DNA of 32,511 bases, taken from the NCBI GenBank assembly GCA_024641945.1, contig JAHECD010000051.1, positions 1 through 32,511 on the forward strand. Direction: 5' to 3'. How positions within the stretch are numbered: the stretch's first letter is position 1; the number at the start of each line of letters is the position of its first letter. Source of the stretch: Rubrivivax sp. Its GTDB lineage: Bacteria; Pseudomonadota; Gammaproteobacteria; Burkholderiales; Burkholderiaceae_C. The position numbers and the translations under genes were made by a program. The notes below the pieces were generated by a model, which ran no database searches, was not told the DNA's origin, and worked only from the letters and a program-made list of their open reading frames with translations. Below, in pieces: positions 24,496 through 31,105 of this stretch.

Positions 24496-25513
24496 TTGGC
24501 GCCGGCGCCGGCGGCATCGACGCTGTGCGCGCGCGCAACTGGCCACATCCAGCCTGCACGTCCTGCCCCGCCGACTGCCGCAACTTGGTCAGGATGCCCT
24601 GGCGCGCCAACGCGCGTGCCATTTCCGCGGCGCGCCCGGCGTCGGGGCGGCGGTAGTCGAGCCCGTCGACCGTGTTGTACGGGATCAGGTTCATCAGCGC
24701 ATAGCGGCCCTTCAGCAGGCGCGCGATGCCGGCGACCTCGTCGTCGCCGTCGTTCACGCCCTCGATCAGCGTCCACTGGTACTGGATGGGGTAACCGGTG
24801 GCGCGTGCGTAGCGCTCGCCGGCCTCCACCAGATCGGCCGGGTCGATGCGCGGCGCACGCGGCAGCAGGCGGGCACGCAGGTCGGCATGGGTGGTGTGCA
24901 ACGACAGCGCGAGCGCCGGCTTCACACGCTGCAGCGGCAGGCGTTCGAAGACCCGGGCGTCGCCCACCGTCGAGAAGACGATCTGCTTGTGGGCGATGGC
25001 ACCGGCACCGCCGAGCAGGTCGATCGCCTCGATCACGGCATCGAGGTTGTGCGCCGGCTCGCCCATGCCCATGAAGACCACCTTGTTGACTGCACGCCGC
25101 TGACGGGCCAGCACCACCTGCGCCACGATCTCGGCGCTGCCGAGCTGTCGCAGCAGGCCGTCGCGGCCCGTCATGCAGAAGACGCAGCCCACCGCGCAGC
25201 CCACCTGCGTGGAGACACACAGGCCGCCGCGGGGCAGCAGCACGCTTTCGACGGTCTGTCCATCGGCCAGCGCCACGAGCAGGCGCTCCGCGCCGTCGTC
25301 CGCGGGGTGGGCCGAGCGCAACCGCGCCAGCCCTTCGAGCTGCTGCGCCACCGCCGGCCATTCGTCGCGCACCGCCTTGGGCAGAAAGTTCTCCATCCGG
25401 CGACGGCCGCGCTCGAGCGGCAACGCCTGCGCCCACGTGCGCAGCAGGTGCTGCTCGTGCCGGTCGTTGGCGCCGAGGTCGCGCAGGCGTCGGGTGAACT
25501 GGTCGATCTGCAT
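24479..25513 (-). CDS. RlmN/Cfr-type radical-SAM RNA methyltransferase
   Basis: This 344-residue enzyme should methylate C2 (or C8, if Cfr-like) of an adenosine in RNA. The iron-sulfur motif is GCAVGCVFCMTG with Cys106, Cys110 and Cys113. Both extra catalytic cysteines of RlmN are present: Cys99 (LCVSTQVGC), corresponding to E. coli Cys118, and Cys323 (QAGCGQL), corresponding to Cys355. GMGEPAHNLDAV, LSLHTTHADLR and NLIPYNTVDG complete the pattern. It is shorter than E. coli RlmN (about 384) and does not lie with ndk or ispG, the usual neighbours of rlmN, so it may be a second paralogue. The ATG at 25513 has no clear Shine-Dalgarno. The last residues (PAPAPITMHR) overlap the carboxyltransferase gene and are unlike the family. 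Confidence 0.85.
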   Translation of the reverse strand: MQIDQFTRRLRDLGANDRHEQHLLRTWAQALPLERGRRRMENFLPKAVRDEWPAVAQQLEGLARLRSAHPADDGAERLLVALADGQTVESVLLPRGGLCVSTQVGCAVGCVFCMTGRDGLLRQLGSAEIVAQVVLARQRRAVNKVVFMGMGEPAHNLDAVIEAIDLLGGAGAIAHKQIVFSTVGDARVFERLPLQRVKPALALSLHTTHADLRARLLPRAPRIDPADLVEAGERYARATGYPIQYQWTLIEGVNDGDDEVAGIARLLKGRYALMNLIPYNTVDGLDYRRPDAGRAAEMARALARQGILTKLRQSAGQDVQAGCGQLRARTASMPPAPAPITMHR

Positions 25514-25573
25514 GGGGTGGCCGGTGAGGCCGCACAGTGTAGGCACCGTGCATGGCGGCATTGCACGCGACGC

Positions 25574-25602
25574 TTTACCGGGCCCCGCGGCGACCGGGTA
25601 AA
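25574..25602 (+). promoter_or_regulatory. Inverted repeat TTTACC-N17-GGTAAA upstream of the methionine synthase
   Basis: The half-sites are perfect inverted repeats with a 17-base GC-rich spacer, in the 120-bp divergent gap with the methyltransferase gene and 31 bp before the ATG. The sites are AT-rich islands in GC-rich DNA. They could be an operator, or a -35-like TTTACC followed by a -10-like TAAATT with 19-bp spacing. The role is inferred. Confidence 0.25.
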
Positions 25603-25633
25603 TTGGCGCTCCCGCATTCGCCAGGAGACATTC

Positions 25634-26662
25634 ATGTTCCCCACCGCCATCGCCGGCAGCCTGCCCAAGCCCGCCTGGCTTGCCGAGACCGGCAAGCTCT
25701 GGCCGAAGTGGCAAGGCGAAGGTGCAGCGCTGGCGCAGGCCAAGCTCGACGCCACGCTGCTGTGGATCAAGGCGCAGGAGGATGCGGGTCTCGACGTCAT
25801 CGGCGACGGCGAGCAGTCGCGCCAGCACTTCGTGCACGGTTTTCTCGAGCGTGTCGATGGCATCGACTTCGAGCACAAGGTCGAGATGGGCATTCGCGAC
25901 GACCGCTACAAGGCGATGGTGCCGCAGGTCGTGGGGCCGCTGCGGCTCAAGGGCAGGGTGCACGAGACCGAGGCCCGCTTCCTGCGCTTGCACACGAAGA
26001 AGAAGATCAAGTTCACGCTGCCGGGGCCGATGACGATCGTCGATACCGTGGCCGACCGCTTCTACGGCGATCGCGTCAAGATGGCATTTGCCTTCGCCGA
26101 GCTGCTGAATCAGGAGGCACTGGCGCTGCAGGCCGACGGCGTGGACGTGATCCAGTTCGACGAGCCCGCGTTCAACGTCTACATGGAAGATGCCGCCGCC
26201 TGGGGCGTGCAGGCCCTCGAGCGCGCCGCGCAGGGGCTCACCTGCAAGACGGCGGTGCACATCTGCTACGGCTATGGCATCCAGGCCAACAACGACTGGA
26301 AGAAGACACTCGGTGGCGAGTGGCGCCAGTACGAGAAGGTCTTTCCCGCGCTGGCCGCCAGTTCGATCGACCAGGTGAGCCTGGAGTGCATCCACTCCCA
26401 TGTGCCGCCGGACCTGATGGCGCTGCTCAAGGGCAAGGACGTGATGGTCGGCGTGATCGACGTCGCGAGCGACGAGATCGAGACTGCCGAAGAGGTGGCG
26501 CAGACGATCGGCCGCGCGCTGAAGTTCGTGCCGAAGGAGCACCTGATCGCCTGCACCAACTGCGGCCTGGCGCCGATGGGCCGCGCCGTGGCCGAGGCCA
26601 AGCTGCGTGCACTGGGCGAGGGTGCGGCGCTGGCGCGCCAGCGCCTGGGCGGGGGCACATGA
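25634..26662 (+). CDS. Short MetE-like cobalamin-independent methionine synthase (MesD-like)
   Basis: This 342-residue protein corresponds only to the catalytic C-terminal half of MetE. It begins FPTAIAGSLPKPAWLAE. Zinc and homocysteine ligands are visible: His209 and Cys211 (VHICYGYG), Glu251 (SLECIHSH) and Cys310 (CTNCGLAPMG). Other core motifs are IGDGEQSRQHFV, LPGPMTIVDT and VIQFDEPAFN. From memory it closely resembles MesD, a core methionine synthase that does not use folate and works with MesX (DUF1852); no MesX gene is in the window. It may methylate homocysteine from an unknown donor, or act on another thiol. The start is well supported by AGGAG seven bases upstream. Its stop overlaps the next gene's start as ATGA. 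Confidence 0.85.
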   Translation: MFPTAIAGSLPKPAWLAETGKLWPKWQGEGAALAQAKLDATLLWIKAQEDAGLDVIGDGEQSRQHFVHGFLERVDGIDFEHKVEMGIRDDRYKAMVPQVVGPLRLKGRVHETEARFLRLHTKKKIKFTLPGPMTIVDTVADRFYGDRVKMAFAFAELLNQEALALQADGVDVIQFDEPAFNVYMEDAAAWGVQALERAAQGLTCKTAVHICYGYGIQANNDWKKTLGGEWRQYEKVFPALAASSIDQVSLECIHSHVPPDLMALLKGKDVMVGVIDVASDEIETAEEVAQTIGRALKFVPKEHLIACTNCGLAPMGRAVAEAKLRALGEGAALARQRLGGGT

Positions 26663-28167
26663 ATCTCGCGCGCTGGCTGCACGGCAACGCGCGCGTGCAC
26701 GCCGCGCGGGCGGCGGTGGCCCGCGGCGAGGCTGTCGTGCACGACTACGCATCGCTGGCCGATGCCGTGGCGCGCACGGCGGCCGGGCTGCAGGCGGCCG
26801 GCCTGCAGGCGGGCGACCGCATCGGCCTGTTCATGGCGAATGCGCCCGACTACCTGGTCGCGATGTGGGCGGCGTGGTGGGCCGGCGCCGTGGTGGTGCC
26901 GATCAATGCGCGCCTGCACGGGCGCGAGGCCGCCTGGATCCTCGGCCACAGCGGCGCACGCTGGTGCGTGGTCGATGCGGCGCACCGCATCGAACTCGAG
27001 CCGCATGCGGCGCCCGACCTGGGCCTTGTCGACGACCTGCGCGCATGGCAGCTTGCCACGCGTATGCCCGAACCCGTCGATCGCGCCGAGGACGACCCCG
27101 CGTGGCTCTTCTACACCAGCGGCACGACGGGCCGGCCGAAGGGCGTGACGCTGACGATGCGCAACCTGCGCTGGGCCGCGATGGCGTATGTCGCCACCGT
27201 GCAGCCGGTGCAGGCGGGCGACACCTGCCTGCACCCGGCGCCGCTGTCGCACGGCAGCGGGCTGTACCACCTGGCCTACGTGATGAACGGCGGCGTCAAC
27301 GTGATCCCGCGCTCACCGACGCTCGACGAGGGCGAGGTGTTTGCGCTCGCGGCGCACTGGCGAAATGCGTCGTTCTTCGCCGCGCCGACGATCGTCAACC
27401 GGATGGCCGCGCACGCCGCCGCGCACCGCCCGCCGCTGGACGGCCTGGCCACGCTCATCTACGGCGGGGCGCCGATGTACGCGGCCGATTTCGACGCCGC
27501 GCGCGCCGCCCTCGGCCCGCGCTTGGTGCAGATCTACGGCCAGGGCGAAAGCCCGATGACGATCACCGTGCTGCCCAAGTCCGTGATCGAGGACACCGGC
27601 CATCCGCGCTGGCGCGCGCGCGTCGATTCGGTCGGCTTCGCGCAGCCGATGGTCGAGGTCACGATCCGCGGCGCCGACGGCCGCGTGCTGATGCCTGGCG
27701 AGCCGGGCGAGGTGTGCGTGAAAGGCGAGGTCGTGATGGCCGGGTACTGGCAGCAGCCCGAGGCGACGGGCGCGACGCTGCGCGACGGCTGGCTGTGGAC
27801 CGGGGACATCGGCCGCCTCGACGACGACGGCTTCCTGACGCTGCTCGACCGCAGCAAGGACCTGGTCATCAGCGGCGGCAACAACGTTTATCCACGCGAG
27901 GTGGAAGAAACGTTGCTCCAGCATCCCGCCGTGGCGGAGGTGGCCGTCATCGGGCGGCCCGACCCGGCTTGGGGCGAGTCACTCGTGGCGTACGTGGTGC
28001 GACGTGGGCCGGTCGAGGCGGGTGAACTCGAGGCCCACTGCCTCGAGCGCATCGCGCGGTACAAGCGGCCCAAGGCGTGGCGCTTCGTCGACGCGCTGCC
28101 CAAAAACAACTATGGCAAGGTGTTGAAGACCGACTTGCGCGCGCTCGAGGCCAAAAACGGCGCTTGA
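26659..28167 (+). CDS. Class I adenylate-forming acyl-CoA ligase
   Basis: A 502-residue ligase coupling ATP-dependent activation of a carboxylate to CoA. The phosphate-binding loop YTSGTTGRPKG lies at 152-162, YGQGES at 293-298 (where many read YGxTE), WTGDIG near 380-385, and catalytic Lys487 in KNNYGKVLK. SGGNNVYPREVEE marks the hinge and C-terminal domain. The YGQGES variant and compact N-terminal domain fit the short-chain, aromatic or dicarboxylate CoA-ligase group rather than long-chain FadD. The ATG overlaps the TGA of the methionine-synthase-like gene (ATGA), so the two are one translational unit, an odd pairing. A G-rich stretch (GGGGGC) lies just before the start. Confidence 0.92.
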   Translation: MNLARWLHGNARVHAARAAVARGEAVVHDYASLADAVARTAAGLQAAGLQAGDRIGLFMANAPDYLVAMWAAWWAGAVVVPINARLHGREAAWILGHSGARWCVVDAAHRIELEPHAAPDLGLVDDLRAWQLATRMPEPVDRAEDDPAWLFYTSGTTGRPKGVTLTMRNLRWAAMAYVATVQPVQAGDTCLHPAPLSHGSGLYHLAYVMNGGVNVIPRSPTLDEGEVFALAAHWRNASFFAAPTIVNRMAAHAAAHRPPLDGLATLIYGGAPMYAADFDAARAALGPRLVQIYGQGESPMTITVLPKSVIEDTGHPRWRARVDSVGFAQPMVEVTIRGADGRVLMPGEPGEVCVKGEVVMAGYWQQPEATGATLRDGWLWTGDIGRLDDDGFLTLLDRSKDLVISGGNNVYPREVEETLLQHPAVAEVAVIGRPDPAWGESLVAYVVRRGPVEAGELEAHCLERIARYKRPKAWRFVDALPKNNYGKVLKTDLRALEAKNGA

Positions 28168-28185
28168 TTCCGGTCCAGGGCTGGC

Positions 28186-28416
28186 TCAGGCGCCGGTGCA
28201 GGTGGAGCCGAGGGCGCAGGCGAGCCGCTGCCCGACCTTGCGCAGCGCTTCGGTGGTCGACGCCGCCGCCTGTGTCAGGCATTCGCGGGCGTAGGCGGTG
28301 TCGCTTTGCAGGCGCTCGACGTGGACATGATGCCCTTCGTGCGCCATCAGCCACTTGAAGTCGACGATGTCGACCAGTTCCAGGGCGTGGTGTTCGTGGG
28401 CTGCGACGCAGTTCAT
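28186..28416 (-). CDS. Small conserved protein of unknown function
   Basis: A 76-residue soluble protein. It begins MNCVAAHEHHALELVDIVDF, followed by KWLMAHEGHHVHVERLQ and a helical C-terminal half rich in Ala and Glu (TQAAASTTEALRKVGQRL). The N-terminal part has seven histidines, two in HEHH and two in EGHHVH, plus a Cys, so metal binding is possible but untested. I cannot name a family. The composition looks like a genuine helical protein rather than an out-of-frame shadow, and no competing frame covers the region. No Shine-Dalgarno is seen. Its stop lies 18 bp from the end of the convergent CoA-ligase gene. Confidence 0.6.
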   Translation of the reverse strand: MNCVAAHEHHALELVDIVDFKWLMAHEGHHVHVERLQSDTAYARECLTQAAASTTEALRKVGQRLACALGSTCTGA

Positions 28417-28561
28417 GGTTCGGTTACTCTGAAGGCGTGTTCACCTTAACGGTCGAAGATTCCTTGAAGCTGACAACCGATTAGAGAACCGACCCCACCT
28501 TTTCGCGCTGCGATGTGCGGGCGAAATCACCGCTTTTCACGCCCGAGACCCGCACGAGATC

Positions 28562-29317
28562 ATGACGCCGCCCCCGCCACTCACCGCTTTGCACGATCTC
28601 GCGCCTCAAATGGCCGCTGCCGGCTTCGCGGTGCTCGACGCCGCGAGCCTGGCCCGCCTGTCCGGGCTCGACGAGGGGGCGCTCGCGACGCTGGCGCCTG
28701 CCTGGGACGACCTGCCGCCCGACGAGCACCTGCGCGACGGCGGGCACTACCGGCGCCGTCGTCATGGCAGCTTCCTCGTCGATGCGGCGGGCGTGCACCC
28801 CGTGCCGCACCGCGCGCATTGGCAGCCGGTCGACTACAACGCGCTGCACGGCGGCATCGAACGCTGGTTCGAGCCGCTGGCGCCTGCGATGGCGCGGTCG
28901 CCGGCTTTTTGCGCGCTCCTGCAAGGGCTGGCCGGCTGCGCCACCACGCTGAGGCCGGGTACCGAGCGCTGGTTCGTCGAGGCGCATCCCTTTCGCATCG
29001 ACTGCACCGGCGGCATCGGCCGGCCGACCCCCGAAGGCGCGCACCGCGATGGCGTTGACCTCGTCGCCGTGCTGCTCGTCGCACGCCTGAACGTGAAGGG
29101 CGGCGAGACGCGGGTCTTCGATGCCCGCAGCCCGCAAGGCATGCGCTTCACGCTCACCGAGGCGTGGAGCGCGCTGCTGCTCGACGACGAGCGGGTCGTG
29201 CACGAGAGCACGCCAATCCAGCCCGTCGAGCCCACACAGGCGGCGCACCGCGATACGCTCGTGCTCACCTTCCGCCGCGGCGGCTTCCAGGACCCCCAGC
29301 CCGGGCACGACACATGA
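28562..29317 (+). CDS. 2-Oxoglutarate/Fe(II)-dependent dioxygenase (amino-acid hydroxylase family, PF10014)
   Basis: A 251-residue cytoplasmic oxygenase of the group that includes the L-isoleucine dioxygenase of Bacillus. The iron ligands are His161 and Asp163 in PTPEGAHRDGVDLVAV and the distal His214 in RVVHESTPI. Arg230 (AAHRDTLVLTFR) is placed to bind 2-oxoglutarate. NVKGGETRVFD at 177-187 is also typical. Characterised relatives hydroxylate free aliphatic amino acids. The ATG at 28562 follows a 145-bp gap shared with the divergent small gene; no clear Shine-Dalgarno is present. The stop overlaps the start of the ammonia-lyase as ATGA, suggesting that the two act in sequence on one amino acid. 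Confidence 0.85.
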   Translation: MTPPPPLTALHDLAPQMAAAGFAVLDAASLARLSGLDEGALATLAPAWDDLPPDEHLRDGGHYRRRRHGSFLVDAAGVHPVPHRAHWQPVDYNALHGGIERWFEPLAPAMARSPAFCALLQGLAGCATTLRPGTERWFVEAHPFRIDCTGGIGRPTPEGAHRDGVDLVAVLLVARLNVKGGETRVFDARSPQGMRFTLTEAWSALLLDDERVVHESTPIQPVEPTQAAHRDTLVLTFRRGGFQDPQPGHDT

Positions 29318-30318
29318 CGCTGGCCATCACCTTCGACGACATCGCCGCCGCCGCCGAGCGCCTGCGCGGGCACGCCCATCGCACGCCGGTGCTGACCTCG
29401 CGCACCGCGAACGAGCGCACCGGCGCGCAGGTGTACTTCAAGGCGGAGAACCTGCAGCGCATGGGCGCGTTCAAGTTCCGCGGCGCGTTCAACGCGCTGT
29501 CGCAGTTTTCGCCCGCGCAGCGCGAGCGCGGCGTGATCGCGTTTTCGTCCGGCAACCATGCGCAGGCGATCGCGCTGTCCGCGCGGCTGCTGGGCATGCC
29601 CAGCGTGATCGTGATGCCCCAGGATGCGCCGGCCGCGAAGGTGGCGGCCACACGCGGCTACCAGCAAGGCGAGCCGTCGAGCGAGGTGGTGCTGTTCGAT
29701 CGCTACACCGAGGACCGCGAGGCGATCGGCCGGCGCCTGGCCGCCGAACGGCACATGACGCTGATCCCGCCGTTCGACCACCCGCACGTGATGGCCGGGC
29801 AGGGCACCGCGGCGCTCGAGCTGATCCAGGACGTGATGCAGGCGCCTGGCGGCGGCCCGCTCGACGTGCTGCTCGTCTGCGTCGGCGGCGGCGGCCTGAT
29901 CTCGGGCTGCGCCGTCGCCGCCGCACACCTGAACCGGCGCACCGAGGTCTGGGGCGTCGAGCCCGAGGCCGGCAACGACACCCAGCTGAGCCTCACGCGC
30001 GGCGAGATCGTTCGCATCGAGACGCCGCGAACCATCGCCGACGGCGCGCAGACCACCTCCAGCGGCGAGCTCACGTTCCCGGTGATCCAGGCGCTGGTGC
30101 GCGGCGTGGTCACGGTCAGCGACGCCCAGCTCGTCGAGTCGATGCGCTTCTTTGCCGAACGCATGAAGATCGTCGTGGAGCCGACCGGCGCGCTCGGCGC
30201 TGCGGCGCTGTTTTCGCGCGCCGCCGGCCTGCCCGACCTGCGTGGCAAGCGCGTGGGCGTGATCCTCAGCGGCGGCAACGTCGACGTGCAGCGCTACGCC
30301 GAGTTGCTGGCCGGTTGA
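29314..30318 (+). CDS. PLP-dependent hydroxy-amino-acid ammonia-lyase (threonine/serine or 3-hydroxyaspartate type)
   Basis: A 334-residue fold-type II PLP enzyme. Lys54 in GAFKFRGA forms the Schiff base; SSGNHAQ at 78-84 and the phosphate-binding GGGGLISG at 191-198 are intact. The C-terminus ends with ILSGGNVD at 317-324. There is no regulatory ACT-type domain, so it is not the biosynthetic, isoleucine-inhibited IlvA. It resembles the serine-racemase/threo-3-hydroxyaspartate ammonia-lyase group, which dehydrate a beta-hydroxy amino acid to a keto acid and ammonia. Coupling to the upstream dioxygenase (ATGA overlap) suggests that the substrate is the hydroxylated product. The end overlaps the convergent membrane-protein gene by 25 bp. 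Confidence 0.9.
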   Translation: MTLAITFDDIAAAAERLRGHAHRTPVLTSRTANERTGAQVYFKAENLQRMGAFKFRGAFNALSQFSPAQRERGVIAFSSGNHAQAIALSARLLGMPSVIVMPQDAPAAKVAATRGYQQGEPSSEVVLFDRYTEDREAIGRRLAAERHMTLIPPFDHPHVMAGQGTAALELIQDVMQAPGGGPLDVLLVCVGGGGLISGCAVAAAHLNRRTEVWGVEPEAGNDTQLSLTRGEIVRIETPRTIADGAQTTSSGELTFPVIQALVRGVVTVSDAQLVESMRFFAERMKIVVEPTGALGAAALFSRAAGLPDLRGKRVGVILSGGNVDVQRYAELLAG

Positions 30319-31022
30319 TCGGGCGCGGCCGCGGTGGCCTGCGGGGATGCGATGGCGTCGTCCGGTCGCGGCAGGTACTGGCCGGTCGTCACGCCCATCG
30401 AGACATAGATGCTCGTCAGCGCGTCGATGCCGACATCGGCCTCGCTGATCCATTCCTGCGGCAGATAGAGCAGGCCGCCGCCGACGGGCACCGGCGCCGT
30501 CGGCACGATCACGCCCAGACAGGGCCGCCCGCCCACCATCACCGGTTCGGGCGTGGACAGCAGCGCCAGCACGGCGGCCCGTGGCGGCTCGTCGGGGCCG
30601 CCAGGGCCTCCGAAGTGGCACCACACGGCGCGCATGGATTTCAGACCGGCCTCGTCGCGCTGGGCGAACAGGCCGACCATCTTGTGCAGCATGTCGTAGA
30701 CCGTGCCGACCAGCGGAATGCGCCGCAGCACGGCGCGCAGCACGCCCGCCAGACCGCGCTGCAGACCGGCGTCGACGAGCAGCCCAAGCAGGAACAGCGC
30801 CACGCAAACGATCGCGACCCCGGCCAGATAGCCAACGACGGCCGAGCCGGTGACGCCGAGGCCGATGTAGGCCAACGCACTGCCGATCGGGCTGTCCGGC
30901 CCGACCCATCGGCCGAGCAGCCCCAGCGCCCACCAGAAGATCGCGACCGTCGCGGCAAGCGGCAGGGCGGCGAGCACGCCAGTGACGAAGATGCGGAGCA
31001 AGTGTGCGGAATGGCGCTGCAT
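30294..31022 (-). CDS. DUF502-family inner-membrane protein
   Basis: A 242-residue membrane protein. Two strong hydrophobic regions occur near residues 10-32 (FVTGVLAALPLAATVAIFWW) and 50-85. They are followed by an amphipathic helix (RAVLRRIPLVGTVYDMLHKMVG) and a soluble C-terminal part with GVIVPTAPVPVGGGLLYLP. These are the landmarks of the DUF502 family, whose function is not established. Two starts are possible: ATG at 31049 adds nine residues (MGTYPPRPA), while ATG at 31022 fits the family start and lies downstream of a GATAAT that looks like a -10 box. Neither has a Shine-Dalgarno. The last residues (ATAAAPDQPASNSA) overlap the ammonia-lyase gene and are low-complexity. Confidence 0.85.
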   Translation of the reverse strand: MQRHSAHLLRIFVTGVLAALPLAATVAIFWWALGLLGRWVGPDSPIGSALAYIGLGVTGSAVVGYLAGVAIVCVALFLLGLLVDAGLQRGLAGVLRAVLRRIPLVGTVYDMLHKMVGLFAQRDEAGLKSMRAVWCHFGGPGGPDEPPRAAVLALLSTPEPVMVGGRPCLGVIVPTAPVPVGGGLLYLPQEWISEADVGIDALTSIYVSMGVTTGQYLPRPDDAIASPQATAAAPDQPASNSA

Positions 31023-31047
31023 GGCGGGCCGAGGTGGGTAAGTGCCC

Positions 31048-31053
31048 ATTATC
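31048..31053 (-). promoter_or_regulatory. -10-like GATAAT upstream of the DUF502 gene
   Basis: On the minus strand GATAAT overlaps the alternative ATG at 31049. If it is a -10 box, transcription starts after that ATG, which favours the start at 31022 with a leader of about 20 bases. No -35 match at 17 bp. Confidence 0.3.
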
Positions 31054-31105
31054 CGGACCGTCCCGGCTGCGCTAGCGTGGTGGTCCCCGATCCCCGCCCA
31101 TCGCC

